A DNA stretch of 64,000 nucleotides from Diogma glabrata (lineage: Eukaryota > Arthropoda > Insecta > Diptera > Cylindrotomidae): positions 460,893,272 through 460,957,271 of the forward strand of contig OY856186.1 of NCBI GenBank assembly GCA_963693315.1, in the 5' to 3' direction. Below, piece by piece: positions 30,529 through 41,741 of the stretch. The notes beneath the pieces were generated by a model. That model was not told where the DNA came from. It saw only the letters and a list, made by a program, of their open reading frames with translations, and searched no databases. Numbering within the stretch: the first letter of the stretch is position 1; the number at the start of each line of letters is the position of its first letter. Made by a program: the position numbers and the translations under genes.

Positions 30529-33176
30529 GCTTCGTTGAATGACAACGAAGTGGCATAGCAGGTCGCGTACCTAGCGAGATTTATTTATAGCCCCAGACTA
30601 GCTGCAATCTATGGGATCGAGAAAGAAATCCTGCTACTTCAGTACAAATAAACAATAGTACGCGTGAAACATGATAAGAACAGATAGGAGAAAATAAGCA
30701 GGTGAAGGCTTGAGACTCTGGCGACCCTCATTCGCAAAAAGAACCACGATCACCACGTCCAACCCTCTACTTCAACACACTATTTCACACTTTCACTTCT
30801 CATACACCCGCGAACCCTCACCCGCATACACACACGCACACACTTACACACACATGCACACAATCAACCATACCTAAATCCATGCCCCTAAGTTGAACAT
30901 TTCAAAATAATATTACACCAACTTACCGGTAACATAATTTGAAAAGTTCCCGTTAGTGATTGAATTATTTATTCGATTATTGTGGTAATCGGTTACATCC
31001 AAATATAATTTCATAGACCAAATGGTAACAAATTTTGTAAGTTTTTTAGTAGTAAAAATCCCGCGCATTCAAAATTTGTAATGTATACAGAGAACTCGCA
31101 AAAAAAAATAACATTTTGTTTGTTTTACTGTAAATTGTTAACCTTTAACGCTTTCGCAGAGGGAATTATATATATTATAATATATTTATATAATAGGCCC
31201 AATTGCTGGTTTGAAACAAAATAACCAGAATACGGAATTCCAATATTATCTCCCTTCATAACACCACGCCCAGGATATATTACGAATTAAAGTATGTTTA
31301 TGGCATGTGCCGGTTTGATGTTAATGCGTCTGCGCAGAATCAACAATCCCAATATCAATTATTATTACCTTTGTTTAAATTAAATTAAAATATAACATCA
31401 GAATCCACGAATAACGTTAGATCTTGGCCTGATGTGATCGAATAACAATAACAAAAAACAGGTTTGTCTTCTAAAAATAAAAAAAATTAGAGGTAATCCT
31501 GGCTACTTGAGATAGCCGTAGCCGTGTTGTGTGGAAATAAACTCATTTAATCTAACACATTCTCCTCTGACTCATACGCACATGTACCTTATACACCCGT
31601 TCATACATATCCCCATCCACACATCCATCTACAGACACTCGTACACCTACATACTTCCCCATAATCATTCATGCATAAAATAAAAATAAAAAATCAGATA
31701 TGACTCACCACATGATGTTGTCCCGTCCTACTCTTCTATCCTTCAAATTCAGCCGCTCATCTCCATCAGGTCATACATAGACCAGAGCTCGGCCAATGTG
31801 ATTGCAACTTGCCACCGTTGTTAAGATCCAAGTGTGATATAAATTAACGGATACAGAAATTGGTAATAATTTATGGCAGCTGTAATGAATCAATCCGGAA
31901 ATAACAACCGGTTTCAGCGATGATTCACCGTTAACTCTCGGTGATGAAATGTGATGATATCAACTTGTAACCAACACCGTTAACAGAACTAATCCAGACA
32001 GCCTCAAGATCACTTGTCAATTTTTGTCATGAATTTTATTATAATTTTACTATAATTAACCGTTGGGATAGATGTTATTGCCCGAATTTGGAAATGACGT
32101 CAACCAATGAATCTAACCACTAACACAGCTTCAGAAAAAAAAGACTTATATTTTATGGATTCCGCTAACTGGATAAATCACAGCACACATATCATATGTA
32201 TAATTTTTGTTTTAATTTTCATTTAATTGGATTGATACATGGAATATAATTAGACTATGAAATTTTACTAGTCACTGACAATGAGTTGAATATTAAATTT
32301 AAATTTTAACTAAATAAATTACGATTTTTTTTAATTAACTAGATAACTTCACAAACATACAGCGATTGAATCTCTTTTTTTGTAAATGAATAACTTAATT
32401 AAAATTTTTAACTAAATAAATAGATGGTTTCACAAACATATAGTGATTAGTATTTTTTTTATTGTTACTTGGCCTTACTTGGACTGTGGAAATATACATG
32501 CTAACTTCAACTCAACAAAGTGGTTATATTTTGATTACGTAAATCGTCGCTTTAATAATGAAACCACGTATGCTATTTATACGTTGTTTTTATATAATAG
32601 GTGCGCTGCATTCCCCATAAGGGTATCTTTGAATTGGCATTTTTACATTTTCGAATTATTTTATGACTGGGGGTAAGAATTAATAAATTATAAATTAACG
32701 TCCATGCAAATGCATGCGCACATCAAACTTTAAACTCAAATATCTCGAAACTATACTTTTGCGTATACGTCATTTCATTATTAAAGCGACGAAATTTGTT
32801 TACTTAATTGTCAAAGAAAATGACGTGAATTACACAAAAAAACTATTAAACTAACTATTATACCGAACGTTATATTCGCGATGCACAAAATTGAAAAAAT
32901 TTCCACAATTAATCTGATAACAAAAAAAACCAGATCGATCAAATATGGCGCTCGCAACGGCACAAACATATAAATAATTTTTTTTGATTTTGGTTCACTG
33001 ACACTAAATCGGTACATTAGAACCCCACGAATTGATATTATTGTAAACTACTAAAAATTTGACTAATTAATTTTATACGCACTATCGCGAATTTAATAAA
33101 AAAAAACATTTGCTAATTTCGACATTCAAAATGTAATATTTTACAAAATCACAACTTGTCAACTTCGACCACACAG
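30529..33176. other. Unexplained insert in the palindrome array, left part
   Basis: The array breaks at 30528 (...TTTGTAATGAAGC) and resumes near 35671. This part has a balanced-composition stretch at 30530-30900 with a CA-rich run (30825-30870), further balanced patches at 31500-32060 and AT-rich DNA elsewhere. TGGCGACC at 30719 resembles a tRNA-Arg-type primer-binding site, but no paired LTRs were seen. The 77-codon frame at 32443 has no recognisable domain. Confidence 0.4.
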
Positions 33177-33820
33177 GGGTGCGTTTCGAAATTAACCACG
33201 GTTAACCATAAGGTAATAATGTCACTAATGTCATAGTCAAAATAGTGACGTCAAATATTAAATTCAAATTACCATAGTAAAGCTGTCAAAGTTAAATTGT
33301 AATAGACCGCTAAAAATTCAAAATTAATAAAAAATAATATTCTTATTACGATAAATAAAACTAAAAATGTAGTGCATGTTTTTTATTTCTATAATTTATT
33401 TTTCAGTCTTCAGTATCAAATAAAAATACTAAAAATAACACATTTCACTAAAAATTATTAAATACTTCATAAATAATAATTAAATGTACGATATATTCAC
33501 AAAACAATATAATTTCTAACTTTTTTTTCCAATTAAAATTTTCTTTTATTATAAAAAACTATATTGTGTTTGATAAATCGGTTGACATGTCGATTTAAAT
33601 ATTTATATGTTTTGACATTAGAACCTCAACAAACTCTACTCTAGACTTGAGTAACAAAGTTAAAGTAGTGACGTCACAATTTACTATGACAACTAATTTT
33701 TATAGTTTTGGAACGATAGTACATCTGTCATCCAGTAAATTTTTTATTTTGCGGTTAATTATGGAACGACATTTGGTAAAGTTAACTGCGGTTAACCATA
33801 GTTAATTTCGAAACGCACCC
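33177..33820. mobile_element. MITE, 644 bp, 3-bp CAG duplication
   Basis: The ends are GGGTGCGTTTCGAAATTAAC and its reverse complement, extending inwards to (C/T)GGTTAACC. They are flanked by CAG at 33174-33176 and 33821-33823. Inner copies of GTGACGTCA occur on both sides (near 33244 and 33668). It has no transposase. The superfamily is uncertain: the 3-bp duplication would fit PIF/Harbinger-like or CACTA elements, though CAG is not the usual Harbinger target. Confidence 0.7.
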
Positions 33821-33823
33821 CAG

Positions 33824-35670
33824 ACAGATCGAAAAGTCAATCCCAAACTGAGACACTACATGTCTTCAACCACGTATTTATAGGCTAAAGTCACGTCGTT
33901 TTTACACCTCAATAAACCGATAAACGCGATAATTCTGTTTATTGGTTATTCTCTTTCGTTATATCTTGTACTAAAATTGGAGAATAATTATAAACAGAAA
34001 CGTGGATTATGAAAATCTACATGGGAATAGCGCAAGTTATTGTACAGCTGTTCTATGCTACCCAGTTAGAAGTGTTATCAATCAGTTATTGATAAACACT
34101 CGATAATGCAACATCTATATATCGATAACGCGTTATGTACATCATGATGAAATATCATCGATAATTTTTGTTCAAAACTGTGGCACCACATTATCGATGA
34201 AAACTATCAATAACATACAAGCTAGCTATTATCGATAACGCAATCAATTATCTGTTACCAATATCGTTGTCAATAACTGTTATTGAAAAGGTTAATGAAT
34301 TGAAACCATTATTTGGTTTCAATACAAAATATAAATAAAAATCGGGGTGGTTTTAATTACATATTAATTTTATTTTCATATATTATATTTTAAAAAACGG
34401 TTACATATTTACATTTAAACTTATATTGAATTTATATTTTAAAAATCAACAATTATATATTTTTATGAAATTGAAATATGTACATATATAAATTTAATTT
34501 TAGGTTATAGATTAGTAGGCACTATATAATATAAATATTAAAAAATTATGCACATATTTCTTATATATAAAAAATAAACATATGACTGTTAAGATTTTTG
34601 TTTTATCTAACAATATTAATTTTATAATACACCTTAATTTTATAATATAATAATTATCACTTCATTTATATAAATCACAATTCACAACACAGTCATTACT
34701 TTTGAAATTTGACAAAATGTCTGACTTTTGCTTACAAAAGTGAGACAGCGCACCCAGATAACAATTTATAGTTTTTCCTTTGTTCTGCTGGTCGATAACA
34801 ACATCAATAGTCGCGTTTTTTCTTCGGACAACTGTCCGGGACAGCGATTGTTTTATTTATATTTTTTCGTTCAAATTAAAATTATTTCAATTTTGATTGC
34901 ATAAATATTAAATATTTATCGTTTATCCATCCATTTTAATTAATCTCTTTAAAATAAATTGACAAATTAAATTTATTTTTACCAGTTCGCAACAAATCTT
35001 GTGTTTTATCGAGAGCAGTTCAGAACAGGTGAGGGAAATAAACAATGGGACATTTTTAGTACTATTTTTGAAATTAACACTATCTTCATGTATGTTTATT
35101 TTTAGATGTCAAAAACATTACATATATGTACATACGTATAAAACAAAAAATTAAATTTAATCTTTAATTTAATTTTTTTTTTAGTTCGAATCTCGTCGTT
35201 TAAATATAAAATATATGGCTCTTTATGAAATAAACAAATATAACACAAGCCTAAACAAACATTAATGGCGATTGTCAAAATATTCACTTGAAGTTAGCTA
35301 CAATTTAGTTCTAAAACTTTCCCTGTATTTTACCAATATTTTTCTCTGTCCTGGACAGCCAGTTCGAAGATAAAACGCGACTAATAACGGTTGTTATCGG
35401 TATTGGATTTTTAACTGGTTAATTTTATATAGTGATAAACGATCACAAACTGAATAAAGGGAATTAAATTTGGAAATATCACACAACCGTTTCAGGACAA
35501 TAATTCTTTTAACAGAAACTATAGTAGATGATGACTATGGATTGAGTATAAGAAGCCATGTGTAAAGGAAAAATAAATACAACCATGAAATTTTCTGCCA
35601 AGGCAAATTTGATGTGTGTGGGACAGTGGTTCGAATTTCAATTACAGAGTTTGAATTACCCTTCATAACA
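33824..35670. other. Unexplained insert in the palindrome array, right part
   Basis: No gene. It contains a TATCGATA-rich repeat (34072-34220, listed separately) and an imperfect inverted pair. The pair is GATAACAACATCAATAGTCG with a GGACAACTGTCCGGGACAG block (34784-34855) against its mirror at 35345-35405, and may be the ends of a ~620-bp MITE. Confidence 0.4.
34072..34220. repeat. TATCGATA-rich repeat, copy 1
   Basis: CAGTTAGAAGTGTTATCAAT ... GTGGCACCACATTATCGA is shared with 44739-44896. It contains several ATCGATAA-type motifs and many short inverted pairs. TATCGATA is the known DREF/BEAF site in flies; its use here is speculation. Confidence 0.75.
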
Positions 35671-37211
35671 GATTATACATTAAGCATAATATAGAAGATA
35701 TTTTATTTTCTTCTAACTACGTAAAACAACCCAGTGAACACAAGACGTAAATATGACATCACACGAACGTCATATATATGTGATGTAGTTGTTACGTAAA
35801 TTTGACATAAAAATGACACTCGTCATGACTATATCCTGGTATCATTTATATGAGGCTTTCATGACATCACACTGATCTTAAATTTGACTTCGATATGATG
35901 TCATAATTTGGACTTAAATATGACCTTATTATGATTTTGTTAAATTTCACTAGAGGTATATCCATTTTAATTGTATATAGTTTGAAAAATTTTATAGTAT
36001 AGTTAGTTATTGCTTCCAAGCAGGTTATAGAATCCTAGCAGGAACGTAATGAGTAATGACCGATGAATGACTGACGGGTGAGTGTTTTTGTTATAAATTT
36101 GTTTTTTAATTGTTGTTAAATTTGTTTTTAATTAAAAATATAATACATCACAAAAAAAAATTATATTACTATGATATCAACCTTATATCGTTGTTATGAT
36201 AAATATCTCCACAGACATCACTTTTATGTCATAGTTATATCATTATTGTTATGTCATGCTCTTACGTAAACAAGTGGGAAATAATGATATACATATGACT
36301 TATATATGACCCAGATCTTACATAAGACGTGACTTAGCGTGATGTCATTTTGATATCACAATGACGTAAATGTGTTTTCTGGGAATTATACGAAAATATG
36401 TTAAATTTTTCATACAACTTTGTATGGGAAGCGACTCAAGAACAATATTTTCAATATTACGCTTAATATATTGTCAATAATACTCCATTAAAAAATTTAA
36501 ATTATTTAATTGTAGTAAAATGAGAAATTTCATAGATAACTTTTAAAATTATTCAAATTGTGTTTTATAGGGCGATTTTTCTGTTCCGGTGTTTACCGCA
36601 ATGGCGCTGCAAAAAGGGGATTAGAGAAAAAATTCAAAAAAATTTATACGGAACTTCATACAAAACACAATTTGAATAATTTTAAAAATTATTTATGAAA
36701 TTTATCATATTACTACAATGAAATAATTTAAATTTGTTTATGAACTATTATTGACTATATATTAAGCATAATATATATAATATTTTATTTTTTCTGTCCG
36801 TAAAACAAATACGAAAATAGGTTAAATTTTTCATACAACTTATGTCTCTTTTTTGAAAAACTTAAAAATAATATTTTATATATAACGCTTAATATATAGT
36901 CAATAATACTTTATAATCAAATTAAAATTGTTCAATTGTGGTAAAATGAGAAATTTCTTAGATAACTTTTAAAAATATTCAAGTTGTGTTTTGTATGGAA
37001 TCCCATATAAAATTTTTGTAATTTTTTCTCTTATCCCCCTTTTACAGCGCCATTGCGGTAAACACCCGAACAGAAAAATCGCCCTATAGGGCGATTTTTC
37101 TGTTCCGGTGTTTACCGCAATGGCGCTGCAAAAAGGGGATAAGAGAATAAATTCAAAAAATTTTATATGGGATTTCATACAAAACACAATTTGTGTAATT
37201 TTAAAAATTAT
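35671..37211. repeat. Giant-palindrome array, block 2
   Basis: The outer-arm sequence (ATTAAGCATAATATA...) resumes near 35671, is interrupted by a MITE (35730-36383), and leads to a half palindrome near 36590 and a full one centred at 37086. The latter has the perfect core GCCCTATAGGGC flanked by AATCG...CGATT and matching arms. Confidence 0.85.
35730..36383. mobile_element. CCCAG-ended MITE, 654 bp, in the palindrome array
   Basis: It starts CCCAGTGAACACAAGACGT and ends TGTGTTTTCTGGG, giving imperfect inverted ends. Flanks AA/AA suggest a 2-bp duplication. Removing it rejoins the array sequence GTAAAACAA...ACGAAAATA. The interior is full of TGACATCA/TGATGTCA-type words in both directions. 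There is no coding capacity. The same CCCAG end recurs in the element at 55550-59312. Confidence 0.7.
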
Positions 37212-37775
37212 CATATATAATATAACGAGTCGTCAAATAATAGTCGATTATTTTTCATAATCATTATTACGAATGTCATTTGAGGTCCCGAGTGCGCGTA
37301 GCGCACGAGGGAAATTTTTGACCTCAAATGGCATGAGTGGTAATGTTGAAAAATAATCGACTAATAATTTGATGACGAGTTGTATTTAGCAGACAATTTA
37401 ACGAACAGAAATAGTAACATTATTTCATACAACATATTCCTTTGTTGTCAAACAAAATTAAATATTATTTCATCTTAGTAGGCGCATAAATGTTATAAAT
37501 TTGTAATTTATTTTTGAAAAATAAACATAAACATGCAGTCATTTATGAATGAAAACGGACATTTTTACTATTTGCAAATTGCATTTACACATAATTTTGT
37601 ATGTGCATTTTGGTTTTAAATTAATATATTAAGTAGGCGAAAAATATTCGAAAATATTCGCTGTTCCTTCCTACCAGAAAAAAATAATCGAAACAAATCG
37701 TTTTGATTTGATAAAAAATAGTAAATGAAGCGTTTTGATTGGACCTTATTGAAACTTTTTTTAGAGAGTTGAATT
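37212..37775. repeat. Insert in the array with a GC-centred palindrome (37225-37385)
   Basis: The array sequence AAAATTATC|TATGAAATTT is split here. The insert opens with a ~160-bp imperfect palindrome whose arms pair AGTCGATTATTTTTC with GAAAAATAATCGACT. Its centre is GTGCGCGTAGCGCACGAGG. The rest (37386-37775) is AT-rich. Confidence 0.7.
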
Positions 37776-38845
37776 GTCTATGAAATTTCTTATTTTACTA
37801 CAATTAAATAATTTAAATTTGTTTATGAACTATGATTGACTATTTATTAAGCATAATGTTTAAAATATTTTATTTTTTTCTGTCCGTAAAACAAATACGA
37901 AAATAGGTTAAATTTTTCATACAACTTTGTATAGGAAATTTTGGCAATTTTTATGTTGCTTTTTTGAGCGATTTAAGAATAATATTTTGCATACCACGCT
38001 TAATATATAGTCAACAATACTTCATAAACAAATTAAAATTGTTCAATTGTGGTAAAATGAGAAATTTCATAGATAACTTTTAAAATTGTTCAAACTGTGT
38101 TTTGTATGTAATTCCATATGAAATTTTTGTGCTTTTTTCTCTTATCCCCCTTTTGCAGCGCCATTGCGGTAAACATCGGAACAGAAAAATCGCTCTATAG
38201 GGCGATTTTTCTGTTCCTGTGTTTACCGCAATGGCGCTGCAAAAAGGGGATAAGAGAAAAAATCACAAAAATTTTATATGGAATTCCATACAAAACACAA
38301 CTTGAATAATTTTAAAAATTATCTATGAAATTTCTCATTTTACCACAATTGAACAATTTTAATTTGCTTATGGAGTATTATTGACTATATTTTAAGCGTA
38401 ATTTTAAGAATAATATTCTTAAGTCGCTCAAAAAAGAAACATAAAAATTGTCAAAATTTCCCATACAAAGTTGTATGAAAAATTTAACCTATTTTCGTAT
38501 TTGTTTTACGGACAGAAGAAAAGAAAATATTTTATATATTATGCTTAATATATTGTCAATAATACTTCATAAACAAATTTAAATTATTTAATTGTAGTAA
38601 AATGATAAATTTCATAGATAACTTTTAAAATTATTCAAATTGTGTTTTGTATGGAATTCCATATAAAATTTTTGTGATTTTTTCTCTTATCCCCTTTTTG
38701 CAGCGCCATTGCGGTAAACACAGGAACAGAAAAATCGCCCTATATGGAATTCCATATAAAATTTTTGTGATTTTTCTTTTATCCCCTTCTTGCAGCTTCT
38801 TTGCGGTAAACACTGGAACAGAAAAATCGCCCTTTTTTCAAACAA
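37776..38845. repeat. Giant-palindrome array, block 3
   Basis: It holds a ~685-bp palindrome (about 37855-38540) centred at 38197, whose arms reach out to the TTTTACGGACAGAA block, and a partial one centred near 38735. The 60-81-codon frames that recur here simply read the inner arm and are not genes. Confidence 0.85.
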
Positions 38846-38930
38846 CCCAGTAAAAGTGTTATACCAGACTTACTAGTAACTTCCCAGTAAAAGTGTTATA
38901 CCAGATTTACTAGTAACTTACTATTAACGC
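38846..38930. repeat. Two tandem copies of a ~38-bp motif
   Basis: CCCAGTAAAAGTGTTATACC followed by AGA(C/T)TTACTAGTAACTT occurs twice in a row. It may belong to the end of another CCCAG-type element whose other end I could not identify. Confidence 0.7.
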
Positions 38931-40124
38931 GTTATAGTAACAAGACCAAGACAAACCCAAGACCGCGCGAACTAAATGTCCCACCTCGTCTTGTACAACA
39001 TGTATAGGGTTTGTCTGGTAAGACGTGTCTTTAGTTTGTTTGGTCAGACATGTCTTTAGTTTGTCTTGGTAAACCTAAATCGTGTAACCACCTTGGTATA
39101 GAATTTGGAATTTTTGTAAATAAAATACATTTTAATAATTATGTTTAAGTTGTTTATTATCTGTAATAAAATAAACAAATATAAATATAAAAATATTTCT
39201 TCAATAAATATTTAAAATAATACTATATATACAGTTATTAATTATCATATATCAATCTGGAAAAATAAAATGGGGTTAAGCTAAAAAAATAACATATATA
39301 ATGTTTTAAAATTTGAGTATTTACTTATATATAAATATAGGTACTTACGTTTACAATTCCCTTTATTATATTTAAAAAATTTAAATATGATTAAAAACTT
39401 TAATTATAAATTCACTTTATTAAAATTAAATGGTCGACATATATATACATAAAACGTAAAAACACAATTGTAAATTGTTCTCATATAATAGTTTCGATCT
39501 TTTTCGTATGTGCGTATAAGCAGTGGCACTATAAGAGATATATGCCTTTCTCACTTCCACTAACGCACTCTTATGAATGATAACAAACTAAAGACGTGTT
39601 ATACTAGTAAGAAAAAGTTTAGTGGGAATATAATGATTATGGTTTACCGTCTTTATATCGTGGATCGTGTCTTTAGGCACGGCTTTGAATTTAGCTATGG
39701 GCAGAATATTTTTGGTATCCGGGTTTTTTGACAGATTTTATAATTGTCATAGTTTTACAATAATAAAATATTTTGTCTGAACGATTCTTAAATCGGCGTA
39801 GAAACTGAACCAAAATAAAATAGGTATATTTTAATTTACTTATCATTTATTTGTTGAATTGTTATCCTATTATTTCTTCTAGTCTATTATGTAAATTAGA
39901 TTTACATCTTACAAACGAAGAAATGCATTCTAGAAAATTCTCTTATGTTTGAAATTCAAACTAAAAACTGCTGAAAATATTGAACAAATGAAATGTTTCC
40001 AATAACTGATTTGAAGATATTGTGACGCTTAAGTTTATCTTAAATCTAATGATCATTTAAAAATAAATATCTGTAATTTTATTTCACTTCGTCAAATAAG
40101 TTTTGGACTAATTGAATTGCTAAA
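38931..40124. other. Upstream region of the zinc-finger gene
   Basis: Contains the inverted words AAGACGTGTCTTTAGTTTGT (39021) and AACAAACTAAAGACGTGTTA (39584), and a repeat at 39515-39632. From 39640 on it is AT-rich and presumably holds the promoter and 5' UTR of the gene at 40125; no core element can be fixed. Confidence 0.4.
39515..39632 (+). repeat. Dispersed repeat upstream of the zinc-finger gene
   Basis: GCAGTGGCACTATAAGAGAT ... ATGATAACAAACTAAAGACG ... GTTTAGTGGG recurs at 59424-59532 with few differences, where it lies just upstream of GET3. Confidence 0.8.
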
Positions 40125-41741
40125 ATGCATGTTCAAAGTTATACTAAAACCTACTGTTGTGTGATATGTTCCAGTAATTTTTGTACTTTGGAAAAATTTT
40201 CATTTCATAATCATAATGAACATTCTTCAGAAAAACTGCAATATACATGTCGATATTGTACAAAATTACTTGGGGATTCGGAAAAATATACTGATCATGA
40301 TAATAGTCATATATTAAAACCGTACGATTGTTTTACATTTGAAAAACACGATGCTCTAAAACTCCTGTCGAGTGATCAGAAAAAACACATAACTACTGAT
40401 GAGTCTTACACATGTAATGTTTGTAACGGTCAATTTGTGCGTTCAGAAGATTTAAATAACAGTTTGACCTTATTGGAATGTAAATTTTGTGATAAAATAT
40501 TTGCTCAAGATAAATCATTGGATAGCCATGTAGAGAAATTCCACAACACTGGCATCACATCATTATGCAATAAAATCACCAATAAAACATCAAATAAATA
40601 TCTTCGAAAATTCCAATGTCTATTTTGTAAACTGTTATTTTTTAAAATGAAAAGTCTCGAAATTCATTGTAAACGAAACCATAAAGATCAGTATAATCAT
40701 TATAGTTTTAAGATTACGAATAAAGATCTAAAATTTTGTGGAATCGAAGATAAATCTTTACAAAATTCTTCATTAAAAACTAAACTAAACAACTGTATAA
40801 TATGTAACGAACATTTCAAAAACGAAAGTGAATTAGACCTTCATTTAAAAGTAAAACATAATTCTGGGAATCCCCACAAGTGTATAAAGTGTCGAATGAA
40901 ATTTGCAAAAAGTTCAACACTTGCAAAACATACAAAAATTCATTTGGATAAAGAAAAAAAATGTTGTTTTTGTGATTCGTATTTTCAAAACAAAAATTCT
41001 TTGGAAAAACATATAAAGATGCATGAAGGAGCTGTTTTAATAAATTGCAATGTACCGTATGTTTGTAAGAAAGATTTAGAAAAGCATAATCTAACACATA
41101 CAGGAGGGAAACCACATAAATGCCCGTATTGTGATAAATGTTTTGCACAGAGTTGTGATAAAAGAAAACATATTAGAATTCACACTGGTGAACGACCATA
41201 TAAATGTAAAGATTGTGAGAAGACTTTTACACATTTAACCAGTTTAAAAAAACATAAAGTGTTACACACTGGAGAACGGCCGTTTCAGTGTACTGTTTGT
41301 GGAAAATCATTTCAACATTGTAGCAATTTGACTGTTCACAATCGAATACACACAGGAGAACGTCCATTTAATTGCAAAACGTGTGGCAAATCTTTTTATG
41401 CATTGGGGCATTATACCGATCATTTAAAAATTCATTCAGGTCAAAAAGACTATAAATGCTCTGTTTGTGACAAAAGGTTTCTCCATCAAAGTAGTTTTCA
41501 AAAGCATAAAAAAGTACATACTGGCGAAAAACCTCATAAATGCCATATGTGTGACAAACATTTTTCACAACCTGGTCATTTAAGAGAACATATGAGAATA
41601 CATACTGGAGAAAAGCCTTTTAATTGCTCCATTTGTTCTAAAACATTTCGCCGTTCTGATACATTAAAAAACCATATTAAAATACATAGTAATACCAAAA
41701 ACGGTGCGATTAATAATAGAAATCAAACAGTGCCCAACTGA
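40125..41741 (+). CDS. C2H2 zinc-finger protein, 538 aa
   Basis: An open frame from ATG (context TAAAATGC) to TGA with no intron. About 14 well-formed C2H2 fingers can be read. Seven are spaced apart: near residues 12-33, 42-62, 119-140, 165-185, 224-245, 253-273 and 280-300. A compact run of seven lies at 333-521, joined by HTGERP/HTGEKP linkers. Degenerate fingers lie near 69-88, 97-112 and 308-325. The linker-joined run is the part expected to bind DNA in the nucleus, so a sequence-specific transcription regulator is likely. No ZAD, BTB, SCAN or KRAB domain is visible, so the target and mode are unknown. AATAAA-like signals follow at about 41785-41810. Being intronless, it could be a retrocopy, but no A tail is seen. 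Confidence 0.9.
   Translation: MHVQSYTKTYCCVICSSNFCTLEKFSFHNHNEHSSEKLQYTCRYCTKLLGDSEKYTDHDNSHILKPYDCFTFEKHDALKLLSSDQKKHITTDESYTCNVCNGQFVRSEDLNNSLTLLECKFCDKIFAQDKSLDSHVEKFHNTGITSLCNKITNKTSNKYLRKFQCLFCKLLFFKMKSLEIHCKRNHKDQYNHYSFKITNKDLKFCGIEDKSLQNSSLKTKLNNCIICNEHFKNESELDLHLKVKHNSGNPHKCIKCRMKFAKSSTLAKHTKIHLDKEKKCCFCDSYFQNKNSLEKHIKMHEGAVLINCNVPYVCKKDLEKHNLTHTGGKPHKCPYCDKCFAQSCDKRKHIRIHTGERPYKCKDCEKTFTHLTSLKKHKVLHTGERPFQCTVCGKSFQHCSNLTVHNRIHTGERPFNCKTCGKSFYALGHYTDHLKIHSGQKDYKCSVCDKRFLHQSSFQKHKKVHTGEKPHKCHMCDKHFSQPGHLREHMRIHTGEKPFNCSICSKTFRRSDTLKNHIKIHSNTKNGAINNRNQTVPN

Noticed and set aside
32443..32676. 77-codon plus-strand frame
   Set aside because: No domain, no splice or promoter support, AT-driven composition.
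27839..38845. Direct repeats considered as a CRISPR array
   Set aside because: Units are hundreds of bases long, inverted and transposon-like, in an animal genome; no short regular repeats with unique spacers or cas genes.
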